Source of the DNA: Pedobacter panaciterrae
Lineage (GTDB): Bacteria > Bacteroidota > Bacteroidia > Sphingobacteriales > Sphingobacteriaceae
NCBI RefSeq assembly: GCF_013204795.1
Contig: NZ_JABMKW010000014.1
Coordinates: 1 to 53,623 of the forward strand
Direction of reading: 5' to 3'
DNA length: 53,623 nt
Under the pieces are notes generated by a model. It saw only the letters and a program-made list of their open reading frames with translations, did not search any database and was not told where the DNA came from. Numbering within the stretch: the first letter of the stretch is position 1; every line of letters starts with the position of its first letter. Below, piece by piece: positions 9,003 through 18,243 of this stretch. A program made the position numbers and the translations under genes.

Positions 9003-12000
9003 TTATACATTTTCCGTTTTCAACGCAGCTATTAAAGACTCTTTTAGTTCTGAATTTTCCTTGTGTTCTTTAGACCAGAACGAATAAATAGCAGGGATAA
9101 CAAACAGCGTAAGAATCAGCGCGAATATAGTACCACCAACAATCACAATACCCATACCCATCCTGCTTTTTGCAGCGGCACCTAATGCCATTGCAATAGG
9201 AAGCGCACCAATGGCAATAGCCAAACTGGTCATCAAAATAGGTCTTAACCTCGATACCGAAGCCTCTCTGATTGCATCATGAACGCTCTTGCCCTTTTCT
9301 TTAAGCTGATTGGCAAATTCAACAATCAAAATACCATTCTTAGTTACCAGTCCGATCAGCATAATGGTGCCAATCTGGCTAAATATATTCCAGCTTTGGC
9401 CAAACAACCAGAGGGATAAAAATGCACCGGCTACAGCCATCGGTACCGTTAATATAATGATAATAGGGTCTTTAAAACTTTCGAACTGTGCTGCAAGAAT
9501 GAGGTAAACCAACAATAACGCAAGGCCAAAGGCAAAAGAAGTATTAGATGAACTCTCTCTAAAATCTCTCGACTCACCGCCTAAATCTGTAGAAAACGTT
9601 TCGTCAAGTATTTTAGCCGATATCCTGTCCATTGCATCCAGACCTTCTCCAATACTTTTGCCCGGAGCCAACCCCGCCGAAACAGTTGCTGCGGTAAAGC
9701 GGTTATTTCGGAATAGCTGTGGCGGACTGCTCTCTTCTTTACTCGAAACCAGGTTGTCAATCTGAATCAACTCACCTTTATCGTTTCTAACATATACAGA
9801 ACTAAGATCAAGTGGATCTTTCCTGTCGCCAACCTCAAACTGACCAATAACCTGATACTGCTTTCCGTTCATAAAGAAGTAAGAAAAGCGCTGACCGCTT
9901 AAGCCCAATTGTAAAGCAGAACCAATATCTGCAACAGAAACCCCCAGGTTTTTGGCCTTAGCCCTGTCAATAGTTAAGTCAATTTCGGGCTTATTAAACT
10001 TCAAATTCACATCAGAAGTTGTAAAAGTAGGATCCTTAGCCACCTCATCCATAAACAAAGGCACTTTTTCTCTTAGCTTTTCAAAATTCTGAGCCTGTAT
10101 AATATAATTGATAGGCAAACCACCCCTACGACCAACCGAAATAGTAGGCTGTTGCGTTACAACCACTTTTCCTTCAGTATATTTTCTGGTAATCTTGGTT
10201 AAAGCATTAGTAATATCAGCCTGAGAACGTTGCCTTTCTCCCGGGTCACTTAAGCCCATTCTTACGAACCCGCTATTTGTAGATGCCGAACCACCAAAGC
10301 CCGGCGAGGTAACCGTAATAGCCACTTTCTTTTCAGGCACAGAATCCTGAACCATTTGGGAAACCTTACCCACAAAATCATCAGTATAGGCAAAAGAAGA
10401 GCCTTCAGGTAGAGTAAGGTTCATGTTAATCGCGCTTCTGTCGTCATAAGGAGCGGTTTCTTTAGGCAATATCTTCCAAAACAAAACAATAAGACCCAAA
10501 CAAACCAAAATAATAGGAATTGCCAACCACCTTCTGTCCAAAAACTTGTTTAGTTTTTCTTCGTACCAATCATTCATGGCCACAAAGTATGGCTCCGTCA
10601 TGTCGTAGAATTTGGATTTTTTGTGCCCGCTTTTTTTCATCAGGTAAGCATTTAGCATCGGTGTTAAAGTAAGCGATACAAATGCCGATATGAGCACGGC
10701 GGCCCCAATTACCACCCCAAACTCCCTAAACAGCCGGCCTACAAAGCCCTGCAAAAATATAACCGGTAAAAACACTGCAGCTAAGGTTACTGAAATTGAA
10801 ATAACAGCAAAAAAGATCTCGTTAGAACCTTTAATTGCGGCCTCAAAAGGGGAGTAGCCCTCTTCTACCTTTTTAAAGATATTTTCTGTAACCACAATAC
10901 CATCATCAACCACCAAACCCGTTGCCAGTACAATTGCCAGCAGCGACAATACATTAATCGAGAACCCAAAAATGTACATGATAAAAAACGTAAACACCAG
11001 CGATACCGGAATATCTATCAGCGGCCTCATTGCAATTGCCCAATCCCTAAAGAATAGGTAAATGATCAGAATAACCAGAATCAGCGACAAGATAATCGTT
11101 TCCGCAACCTCAGTAACAGAGCTCTGGATAAACCTGGTTGTATCCAACGAAACATTAAGTTTTATATCCTGTGGAATATCTTTTTGCAGCTGCTCAAACC
11201 GCTTGTAAAACTCTTTAGAAATGTCAAGGTAGTTAGCTCCCGGCTGCGGAACCAAGCCAACAGCAACCATAGGCTTTCCAGATTCCCTTAAAACAGTTTC
11301 TTCGTTTTCAGAACCCAGAACCGCGTAGCCAACATCTTTTAACTGCACTACATTGTCCGAATCATTTTTCAGAATCAGGTTGTTAAATTCATCTTCGTCA
11401 GTTAATTTACCTAAGGTTTTTATCACCAGTTCCGTACTTGCACCCGTAATTTTACCAGATGGCAACTCTACGTTTTCCCTGTCTAACGCAGTAACAATAT
11501 CTTGCGATGTTAAGCCATAGGCAGCCAGTTTATTAGGGTCTATACGAATACGCATGGCATATTTCCTTTGCCCCTGTATCTGTATACTACTAACCCCGGT
11601 TATGGTTTGCAGCCTATCAGAAATCACGTTTTCAGCGTAATCACTTAGCTGCATTACATTCCGCTTATCGCTTTGCACCGTCATCGTAATTACCGCATCA
11701 GAGTTGGCATCAGCCTTACTTACAACCGGATTGCCATCGATATCTTTAGGCAAACTTCTTGCCGCCTGCGAAACCTTATCGCGCACATCATTGGCTGCAT
11801 CGTCTATATTTTTATCCAGATTAAACTCTATGGTAATATTACTACTACCCTGATTACTTGATGAAGAAATATTCCTGATCCCGTCAATCCCATTAATAGA
11901 TTTTTCAAGCGGTTCAGTGATCTGCGATTCAATAATATCAGAGTTGGCACCCGGATAAGAAGTTCGCACAGAAACCACCGTAGGGTCAATATTAGGGAAC

Positions 12001-12107
12001 TCCCTAACTCCTAAAAAGTTATAGCCGATAACCCCAAACAAAAGGATCATCAGGTTCATTACAATGGCCAAAACCGGCCTTTTTATACTCGTGGTTGAAA
12101 TACTCAT
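9003..12107 (-). CDS. RND family efflux transporter permease (AcrB-like, operon 1)
   Basis: 1034 residues, the usual RND length. The N-terminus (MSISTTSIKRPVLAIVMNLM) leads into TM1, followed by a periplasmic porter domain. The TM2-TM6 block holds the proton-relay motif as VVDDGIVVTENIF; most homologues have alanine where this one has glycine after the DD pair. A second periplasmic domain and TM7-TM12 follow. It is the inner-membrane proton antiporter of a tripartite pump. Multidrug or lipid-like substrates are usual for the family, but nothing fixes the substrate here. The gene follows the adaptor gene by 10 bp. Confidence 0.95.
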   Translation of the reverse strand: MSISTTSIKRPVLAIVMNLMILLFGVIGYNFLGVREFPNIDPTVVSVRTSYPGANSDIIESQITEPLEKSINGIDGIRNISSSSNQGSSNITIEFNLDKNIDDAANDVRDKVSQAARSLPKDIDGNPVVSKADANSDAVITMTVQSDKRNVMQLSDYAENVISDRLQTITGVSSIQIQGQRKYAMRIRIDPNKLAAYGLTSQDIVTALDRENVELPSGKITGASTELVIKTLGKLTDEDEFNNLILKNDSDNVVQLKDVGYAVLGSENEETVLRESGKPMVAVGLVPQPGANYLDISKEFYKRFEQLQKDIPQDIKLNVSLDTTRFIQSSVTEVAETIILSLILVILIIYLFFRDWAIAMRPLIDIPVSLVFTFFIMYIFGFSINVLSLLAIVLATGLVVDDGIVVTENIFKKVEEGYSPFEAAIKGSNEIFFAVISISVTLAAVFLPVIFLQGFVGRLFREFGVVIGAAVLISAFVSLTLTPMLNAYLMKKSGHKKSKFYDMTEPYFVAMNDWYEEKLNKFLDRRWLAIPIILVCLGLIVLFWKILPKETAPYDDRSAINMNLTLPEGSSFAYTDDFVGKVSQMVQDSVPEKKVAITVTSPGFGGSASTNSGFVRMGLSDPGERQRSQADITNALTKITRKYTEGKVVVTQQPTISVGRRGGLPINYIIQAQNFEKLREKVPLFMDEVAKDPTFTTSDVNLKFNKPEIDLTIDRAKAKNLGVSVADIGSALQLGLSGQRFSYFFMNGKQYQVIGQFEVGDRKDPLDLSSVYVRNDKGELIQIDNLVSSKEESSPPQLFRNNRFTAATVSAGLAPGKSIGEGLDAMDRISAKILDETFSTDLGGESRDFRESSSNTSFAFGLALLLVYLILAAQFESFKDPIIIILTVPMAVAGAFLSLWLFGQSWNIFSQIGTIMLIGLVTKNGILIVEFANQLKEKGKSVHDAIREASVSRLRPILMTSLAIAIGALPIAMALGAAAKSRMGMGIVIVGGTIFALILTLFVIPAIYSFWSKEHKENSELKESLIAALKTENV

Positions 12108-12117
12108 CCTGTCGCTC

Positions 12118-13200
12118 TTAGTTTTTAGTAACTGTTACATGTACCGGCGTCCCTGTTTTAAGAGCCATGGCACCTGTGGTTAAAACTGTATCTCCAACTT
12201 TTAGTCCCGAAGTAATCACGATAGCTTTTGCCGTACGCGTACCCGCCTCAACAGAAATCTGCTGTGCCTGTCCGCCCTTACTTACAAATACCGTTTTCCC
12301 ATCAAGTACAGGAATTATAGCCTCATTAGGAATTAAAATAGCATCGTTTAAAGTGGTAAGCGCTAATTTAATCCTTGCAAAAGCACCCGGCAGCAACTCG
12401 TTATTCGGGTTAGCCGCCAATGCTTTAATCTGTAATGTTCTTGTTTGTGAATTTATTCCCGGTTCAATAGCAAATACCTTCCCGATGTAAGATTTTGCAG
12501 ATCCATCTGTTCTAAATGAGATCTCAGAGTGTAATTTGATCTGGCCTACATACTTTTCAGGAACCGCGAAGTTTATTTTAATAGGATCTATGCTAAGCAG
12601 GTTTGCAATAACACTGGCAGGGGTAATATACTCTCCAACCGAAATAGAGCGCAACCCAATTTTCCCGCTAAAAGGGGCATATATAGATGTTTTTGCCAAT
12701 TGTGCACGGACCAATTGCGTTTGCGATTTAAGCGACTGCAAATCTGCAAGCGAGGTATCATACTCTTCCTGACTAATTGCTCCCTTTTGCAAAAGCTGTT
12801 TTGCCCGGGCTTCGTTAGTAGCCGATAATCGTTCTTTAGTAAGTGCGTCTTGTAACTGAGCCTGTATATCCCTGTCGTTAATTTTTACCAGCAGCGTACC
12901 TTTACTTACGTTAGTACCTTCCTTAAAATTAATTGCGGTAACCAATCCAGATACCTCACTTTTTAAAGTAACAGCCTCGTTGGCCTCAACAGCCCCTGTT
13001 ATTTCAAGATCATTGTTAAAAGCAGCAGCATTTACTACTACGCCATTCACATTCATTGTTGGCGCGCCGCCTTTGGCTCCCTTGCCTCCGCCTTTTCCGC
13101 CACCTGAATTTTCGATCGCCTTATTGGCCGAAATCCTGTAATAAATAAAATAAAGAAACCCTAAAACAATTAGGGCATAAACGATATACTTGAGCTTCAT
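12118..13200 (-). CDS. Efflux RND transporter periplasmic adaptor subunit (operon 1)
   Basis: 360 residues from the ATG at 13200; an in-frame upstream ATG at 13230 would lie inside the predicted promoter. One N-terminal membrane segment (MKLKYIVYALIVLGFLYFIYY) is followed by a glycine/lysine-rich linker. Then come the split lipoyl/barrel-sandwich halves (TLKSEVSGLVTAINFKEG and SIYAPFSGKIGLRSISVGEY) around a coiled-coil hairpin, and beta-barrel and membrane-proximal domains. It would bridge the RND pump and TolC. It is the first gene of the operon. Confidence 0.94.
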   Translation of the reverse strand: MKLKYIVYALIVLGFLYFIYYRISANKAIENSGGGKGGGKGAKGGAPTMNVNGVVVNAAAFNNDLEITGAVEANEAVTLKSEVSGLVTAINFKEGTNVSKGTLLVKINDRDIQAQLQDALTKERLSATNEARAKQLLQKGAISQEEYDTSLADLQSLKSQTQLVRAQLAKTSIYAPFSGKIGLRSISVGEYITPASVIANLLSIDPIKINFAVPEKYVGQIKLHSEISFRTDGSAKSYIGKVFAIEPGINSQTRTLQIKALAANPNNELLPGAFARIKLALTTLNDAILIPNEAIIPVLDGKTVFVSKGGQAQQISVEAGTRTAKAIVITSGLKVGDTVLTTGAMALKTGTPVHVTVTKN

Positions 13201-13227
13201 ATTGGCTGTGTTGACTTTGTTAGCGTA

Positions 13228-13256
13228 CAAAAATATTCAAATATGGCGCCTCACAA
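13228..13256 (-). promoter_or_regulatory. Predicted promoter of efflux operon 1
   Basis: On the minus strand a perfect Bacteroidota -7 box, TATTTTTG (13228-13235), has a TTG -33 element (13254-13256) with an 18-nt spacer. The adaptor ATG lies 27 bp downstream. Confidence 0.6.
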
Positions 13257-13355
13257 GGCTTGTATTAAGGATGTTACAGCTCCATTAACGTAATATTTTA
13301 CTTACGAGCATATTAAACGGTAGGTAAAATATACACTATTTTAAGCACTTTTATC

Positions 13356-13363
13356 TAAGTTTG
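13356..13363 (+). promoter_or_regulatory. Candidate -7 box for the M61 peptidase gene
   Basis: TAAGTTTG matches TAnnTTTG exactly and lies 42 bp before the ATG at 13406. No clear TTG -33 element is found at the right distance. Confidence 0.45.
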
Positions 13364-13405
13364 GCACAGCAAAAACAACTAACTTATATTAATAAAGAAT
13401 TTTTG

Positions 13406-15205
13406 ATGAAAACATCATTAGCAGGATTAATCGTATTACTATCAATAAGTATGACAGCTAAGTCGCAGGTAAAGATTGGGTTCGAGGTAAATTTCACTGA
13501 ACCACAGGCACATTACGTTGAAATGGAAATGAACATTTCAGGATTAACTAAGGATTATGTAGACGTTAAAATGCCTGTATGGGCACCAGGATCATACTTG
13601 GTTCGCGAATTTGCAAAAAATGTAGAGGGCTTTTCGGCTACTGCAAACGATAAGCCTGTTAAGTTCGAGAAAGTAAGAAAAAACGCCTGGAGAATTTATT
13701 CCGCTAAAGCAAAAAACATAAAAATCAAATACCGCGTGTATGCTTTTGAAGTATCTGTACGTACCTCTTTTGTTGATGAAAGTCATGCTTTTTTATCAAG
13801 CACCGGAATATTTATGTATCCTGATGGCATGCTAAACTTACCAAGCACTGTTAAAGTGAACCCGTTTAAAGGTTGGGAAAAGGTATCTACAGGCTTAGAG
13901 CCGGTAAGCGGAAAACCGTTTACTTATACGGCATCGAACTTCGATCTTTTGTTCGATAGCCCTATTGAAGTAGGTAACCAGGATGTTTTTGAATTCACTG
14001 CATCTGGTGTTAAACATGAAGTGGCTATGTATGGAGGTGGTAATTACGACAAGGAAAAGCTACAGGTTGATATGGCTAAGGTTGTTGAGCAGGGAACCGC
14101 TATTTATGGCGAGAACCCGAATAAACACTATACTTTTATAGTACACAACCGCTCCGTTGGAGGTGGTGGTCTGGAGCATTTAAATTCTACCGTACTTGGC
14201 GCATCCAGAGATAAATATGCTGATCCAAAAGGATATAAAGATTTTTTAAATCTTGTTGCACACGAGTATTATCACCTTTGGAACGTAAAACGCTTACGTC
14301 CGGTAGCCCTGGGTCCATTTGACTACGACAATGAAAATTACACTACAAACCTTTGGGTTGCCGAAGGTTTTACATCGTACTATGAGAATAAACTAACGCA
14401 TCGTGCTGGCTTTTTTACTGTTGATGAGACCGCACAGGCGCTAGCAACAGCTATTGCCAATGTGGTAAACACACCGGGCGCAAAAGTTCAGTCGGCCGCC
14501 GAAGCGAGTTACGATGCATGGATTAAAGCATATCGTCCTAATGAAAACTCTAACAACGCCACCATTTCTTATTACAGTAAAGGTGAGGTTGTTGGTATGC
14601 TTATGGACATTGAAATTGCCCATGCTACTAAAGGAGCCAAGAGTTTGGATGATGTAATGAAAAGCATGTACCATGAGTACTATAAAAAATTAGGCAGAGG
14701 TTATACTGATGCTGAATTTAAGGCTATGGTAGAGAAAATTAGCGGCATCAGCTTTACTGATTTCTGGGCCAGATATGTAAATGGAACGGATGCTATTGAG
14801 TACAAAAAATACTTTGGCTATGCGGGTATTAGTGTTGTAGACGAAAATGAAGGTAAAATTATTCCGTATTTAGGTGTGGCATCTAAAAAGGTGGAGGGTG
14901 ATATTATTGTATCGGCTGTTTCGCGTAATTCTGCTGCCTGGGATGGTGGCTTAAATGTGAATGATCAGATTGTAACTGTTGATGGCGTGCCTGTTGAGGT
15001 TGCTATTGAGAAAATGCCGGTAGTTACCAGTAAAAATGTTGGCGATGTGATTACCGTTACTATTAGAAGAGATGGTTTGGTAAGGGATATTAAACTTACC
15101 TTAAAGGCTAATCCGAATGTTAAATTGATAACTACGGTTAATGAGAATCCAAGCGAAGGAGAAAAGGCTGTAAGAAATCGTTGGCTTTTGGGAAAGAAAG
15201 GTTAA
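13406..15205 (+). CDS. M61 family metallopeptidase (glycyl aminopeptidase-like) with PDZ domain
   Basis: 599 residues from ATG 13406, which begins a signal peptide (MKTSLAGLIVLLSISMTAKSQ). An upstream TTG overlaps the predicted -7 box and is rejected. The N-terminal beta domain is typical of M61. The zinc site is HEYYH at 286-290, with the third ligand in AEGFTSYYE (Glu320). A PDZ domain at about 470-560 (PYLGVASKKVEGDIIVSAVS, then AAWDGGLNVNDQIVTVDGVP) probably binds peptide ends. It is an exported, probably periplasmic peptidase; activity on glycine or alanine N-termini is inferred from the family. It stands alone on this strand and converges on a small barrel-protein gene. Confidence 0.92.
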   Translation: MKTSLAGLIVLLSISMTAKSQVKIGFEVNFTEPQAHYVEMEMNISGLTKDYVDVKMPVWAPGSYLVREFAKNVEGFSATANDKPVKFEKVRKNAWRIYSAKAKNIKIKYRVYAFEVSVRTSFVDESHAFLSSTGIFMYPDGMLNLPSTVKVNPFKGWEKVSTGLEPVSGKPFTYTASNFDLLFDSPIEVGNQDVFEFTASGVKHEVAMYGGGNYDKEKLQVDMAKVVEQGTAIYGENPNKHYTFIVHNRSVGGGGLEHLNSTVLGASRDKYADPKGYKDFLNLVAHEYYHLWNVKRLRPVALGPFDYDNENYTTNLWVAEGFTSYYENKLTHRAGFFTVDETAQALATAIANVVNTPGAKVQSAAEASYDAWIKAYRPNENSNNATISYYSKGEVVGMLMDIEIAHATKGAKSLDDVMKSMYHEYYKKLGRGYTDAEFKAMVEKISGISFTDFWARYVNGTDAIEYKKYFGYAGISVVDENEGKIIPYLGVASKKVEGDIIVSAVSRNSAAWDGGLNVNDQIVTVDGVPVEVAIEKMPVVTSKNVGDVITVTIRRDGLVRDIKLTLKANPNVKLITTVNENPSEGEKAVRNRWLLGKKG

Positions 15206-15224
15206 AAAACACTTACTATTCAGC

Positions 15225-15266
15225 GTCTGGAATAAATGCGCTGAAAAAGCGCAATGATTCCTAGAC
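15225..15266 (+). other. Imperfect hairpin downstream of the M61 gene
   Basis: GTCTGGAATAAATGCGCT and AGCGCAATGATTCCTAGAC can pair with a bulge and one mismatch around a short A-rich loop, 20 bp after the stop. No T-run follows directly, so it is not a textbook terminator. Confidence 0.4.
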
Positions 15267-15319
15267 CTCTTCTTAGCAAGCATTTTTTAAGGGAATTGGG
15301 CGCATAATATGGAGCACAT

Positions 15320-15397
15320 CCCCGTCCTCGACGACAGGAGAGATCTCTTGATTATGTGAATCGTTTCGTCGCTACTTCTTGGTCGAGAGACTCCTGT
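15320..15397. repeat. Imperfect palindromic intergenic element
   Basis: The outer arms ACAGGAG (15334-15340) and CTCCTGT (15391-15397) continue inward as TCTCT (15344-15348) and AGAGA (15386-15390), with a 3-nt bulge. CGACGA and TCGTCG also pair. The sequence resembles the dispersed palindromes common between genes in Pedobacter-like genomes; that likeness is from memory. Only one clear copy is seen in this window. Confidence 0.4.
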
Positions 15398-15412
15398 TTA
15401 ATTACATATAAA

Positions 15413-15448
15413 AGCAAGGGCTGCGAATTCATATTCGCAGCCCTTGCT
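15413..15448. terminator. Bidirectional terminator between convergent genes
   Basis: A perfect 16-bp stem (AGCAAGGGCTGCGAAT with its complement) and a 4-nt loop. A run of five T follows one base after the plus-strand arm, and TTTTATAT follows on the minus side. It lies 31 bp beyond the stop of the minus-strand barrel gene. Confidence 0.88.
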
Positions 15449-15479
15449 GTTTTTCAATACGGAAGAAGTGTAGTTTTAT

Positions 15480-15947
15480 CTAAAACGCGTAACGTAATGA
15501 AATGCCGAAACGCGCTGCGGTAAATTCTGTTCCTTGATTAAGGGTAAACATTGGGCGCCAGTCAAATGCAAAGTCAATTGGTGCATTTGGGATTTTAAAA
15601 TCTAAACCAGCGGTAGGTCTAAGTTGAACTGCAGTTGAGTGTTTTCCAAACAAGAAATTCGGACCAACACCTAAGTACCAGTCTAATCCTCTTGCACCTG
15701 CAATTGGAGCCTGATATTGAAATTCTGCACCTAAACCAACAACGTTTCCGTCAAAAAAGATAAGGTTGGCATCAACTGCACCGTTTCTAGAGAAGAAGTG
15801 TTTTACATTAAAACCAACACCGGTTGAACCGTCGCCAGCGTCAATACGCATACCTAGTGCAGTTTTATAACTTTGAGCATTAGCCACATTTGATGTTAAT
15901 GCTAGCAATGCAGTGCAACAAAATAGAGTAAAGATTAATTTTTTCAT
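15480..15947 (-). CDS. Small outer-membrane beta-barrel protein
   Basis: 155 residues from the ATG at 15947, which starts a clear signal peptide (MKKLIFTLFCCTALLALTSN, cleavage near VANAQ). The frame can be read further upstream, but that would add a hydrophilic, non-signal extension. The mature protein consists of alternating strands (TALGMRIDAGDGSTGVGFNV, then GLGAEFQYQAP, DWYLGVGPNFLFGK, AFDWRPMFTLN) and ends in ARFGISLRYAF, with a C-terminal aromatic as in outer-membrane barrels. Its length suits an eight-stranded barrel. The function is unknown. Confidence 0.85.
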   Translation of the reverse strand: MKKLIFTLFCCTALLALTSNVANAQSYKTALGMRIDAGDGSTGVGFNVKHFFSRNGAVDANLIFFDGNVVGLGAEFQYQAPIAGARGLDWYLGVGPNFLFGKHSTAVQLRPTAGLDFKIPNAPIDFAFDWRPMFTLNQGTEFTAARFGISLRYAF

Positions 15948-16461
15948 AATGTCTGTTTTTAACTTTTTATTAGATGAAAGCATCATAACAACTATTGTGC
16001 CACGGCATGACATTCAGATTATAAATACTGGTTTTCAGTGAGGTTGTTTTATAAAAAGAGCAAATTGTCCTTATCATACGGAGATTTAAATGTAGGACTG
16101 ATGGCATTGCTATACGATAACTACAGTCTTTTCTACTTTGATTTGCCGGCGATGTTTAGCTCAGGAAAAGAAAATTTGGAGAAATCTATCAGATGATCTT
16201 GAATGATTTATATCATACTCCGACATCGCGAACGAGCAGAGAGATAACAGTGCGGTCTGAATTGGGAAGAATGTTGAGAGCTGCTCTAATCATGAATTGT
16301 TCTTTATCCGCCTCCTAAAAATGACCCAAATCACACTGCAATTGTAAAATAATATTGATTATTTTTAGTTAAGTTTGGAAAACAAGGGGCGTAGAGGGAG
16401 AATATATGGGCATATCCTTTGTGAACCAAATTCCTATAATATAAATATTAAGCGAAGTACC
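15948..16461. other. Intergenic region between divergent genes
   Basis: About 510 bp shared by the upstream sides of the barrel gene (minus) and the acyl-CoA ligase gene (plus). No intact gene is visible. A short open stretch at 16012-16194 (plus) reads protein-like (GLMALLYDNYSLFYFDLPAM) but has no credible start. Its LLYDNYS recalls region 2 of ECF sigma factors, though the match is too short to call. Confidence 0.5.
16370..16377 (+). promoter_or_regulatory. Candidate -7 box for the acyl-CoA ligase gene
   Basis: TAAGTTTG fits TAnnTTTG exactly, 84 bp before the ATG at 16462. TTG elements upstream are at unsuitable distances (12 and 25 nt). Confidence 0.4.
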
Positions 16462-18243
16462 ATGGCTGTAACGATAACAAGAGTATTCGACTTGCTTCAA
16501 TACAATTTAGAGAAATTTCCAAAGGAAGAATTTGTTAGTGGTAAAATAAACGGAAAGTGGGTAAAATACAGTACCCAAAAGTTTTGTGATACTGTGGATG
16601 CATTGAGCCGCGGATTAATTGGTATCGGGTTGGGAAAAGAATCCAGAGTGGCAGTGATTTCGCCAAACAGACCTGAGTGGAACATCACCGATTTCGCTAT
16701 TATGCAAATAGGCGCCTATCAGATACCACTTTACCCAACGCTTGCAGAACACGATATCAAATTTATTCTTGAAAATGCAGCCGTTACGGTTGTGTTTGCA
16801 GCCGATGAAGCCCTTTATAAAAAATTAAAAAACGTATGTGCAGAACTGGCTACTGATATAAAAGTATATACGTTTAATGACGTGCCGGGTGCCAATAATT
16901 GGTCTGCATTGTTAGATGATGGTGCAAAACAAACTCATAATCTTGATGAGTATCGAAATCAAATAAAACCAGAAGATATTTTAACTCTTATTTATACTTC
17001 GGGAACAACCGGAACGCCCAAAGGAGTGATGCTTACGCACGATAACCTGGTTAAAAATTTCGAGAACTCCGCGGTGCTTTTGCCAGAAGGAATTACAACG
17101 GGTTTGAGCTTCCTGCCCCTGTCTCATATTTTTGAGCGAATGGTTGTTTACCTGTACATGTATACCAACACATCTGTTTATTATGCCGAGAGTATGGATA
17201 CCATTGTGGCCGATATTCAGTTTGTAAAACCTACGGTTTTCTCTACCGTTCCAAGATTATTGGAAAAGGTATACGAAAAGATCATGGAAAAGGGTAAAGC
17301 GCTTACCGGTATTAAAAGGGGAATCTTCTTTTGGTCGGTAGCCCTGGCAGAGAAGTATGAAATTGAAAGCGGTTGGTTCTATAATTTTAAATTAGGCATT
17401 GCCAGAAAACTCGTATTTAAAAAATGGCAGGAAGCCTTGGGGGGCAACATTATCGTTATTGTTTCGGGCGGTGCGGCATTAAATCCGCGATTGGCAAGAA
17501 TCTTTTGGGCTGCGGATATGCCAGTATTTGAAGGTTACGGATTAACGGAAACATCACCGGTAATTACAGTAAACCACTTTGGTAATACCATGTTTGGTAC
17601 TGTGGGGCCCTCAATTAAAGGGGTAGAAGTAAAGATTGCCGAAGACGGAGAAGTTTTGGCGCGTGGCCACGACATTATGAAAGGCTATTATATGCGCGAT
17701 GACCTGACTGCCGAAACGATAGATAAAGATGGTTGGTTCCATACCGGAGATATTGGCGAGCTTGTGGGTGGCAAGTTTTTGAAAATCACAGACCGTAAAA
17801 AAGAGATATTTAAAACTGCAGGCGGCAAGTATGTGGCACCTCAAATGATAGAAAATAAATTTAAGGAAACACCTTTGGTGGAGCAGGTGATGGTATTGGG
17901 CGAAAATCGTAAGTTTCCATCTGCCTTAATTGTTCCTAATTTTGTGGCGTTAAAGGCCTGGGCAGCGAAAAAGGGAATTGGCTATACCACCGATGCTGAA
18001 ATGGCAAAGGATCCGAACGTAGTAGAAAAGTTCCAGCAAATTGTAGAGCTGTCTGGTAAAGAATTTGGTAAGTGGGAGCAGGTTAAGCGCTTCGCCTTGC
18101 TGGCAAAACAATGGAGTATTGATGGTGGTGAGCTTACCCCTAAGCTTAGTTTGAAAAGGAAAGTTATTCTGGAAAAGAATAAAGATATTATAGAAAAAAT
18201 TTATGCCGACGCAGAGAATTACAAAGAAGAGAAACACGCATAG
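16462..18243 (+). CDS. Long-chain fatty acid--CoA ligase (AMP-dependent synthetase)
   Basis: 593 residues. ATG 16462 (MAVTITRVFDLLQYNLEKFP) matches the family N-terminus; an in-frame TTG at 16375 overlaps the -7 box and is rejected. The P-loop motif is TSGTTGTPKG (179-188) in LIYTSGTTGTPKGVMLTH. The A5 motif is EGYGLTETSPV, the A7 segment is GWFHTGDIGEL, and the A8 hinge is KITDRKKEIFKTAGGKYVAP. It would activate long-chain fatty acids to acyl-CoA at the inner membrane for beta-oxidation or lipid synthesis, and the fadNAE-type operon lies 4 kb downstream. The last 41 bp overlap the next gene in another frame, so translation may be coupled. Confidence 0.92.
   Translation: MAVTITRVFDLLQYNLEKFPKEEFVSGKINGKWVKYSTQKFCDTVDALSRGLIGIGLGKESRVAVISPNRPEWNITDFAIMQIGAYQIPLYPTLAEHDIKFILENAAVTVVFAADEALYKKLKNVCAELATDIKVYTFNDVPGANNWSALLDDGAKQTHNLDEYRNQIKPEDILTLIYTSGTTGTPKGVMLTHDNLVKNFENSAVLLPEGITTGLSFLPLSHIFERMVVYLYMYTNTSVYYAESMDTIVADIQFVKPTVFSTVPRLLEKVYEKIMEKGKALTGIKRGIFFWSVALAEKYEIESGWFYNFKLGIARKLVFKKWQEALGGNIIVIVSGGAALNPRLARIFWAADMPVFEGYGLTETSPVITVNHFGNTMFGTVGPSIKGVEVKIAEDGEVLARGHDIMKGYYMRDDLTAETIDKDGWFHTGDIGELVGGKFLKITDRKKEIFKTAGGKYVAPQMIENKFKETPLVEQVMVLGENRKFPSALIVPNFVALKAWAAKKGIGYTTDAEMAKDPNVVEKFQQIVELSGKEFGKWEQVKRFALLAKQWSIDGGELTPKLSLKRKVILEKNKDIIEKIYADAENYKEEKHA

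Noticed and set aside
12167..12772. Plus-strand open frames opposite the adaptor gene
   Set aside because: They lie wholly inside a well-supported adaptor gene and show no family features.
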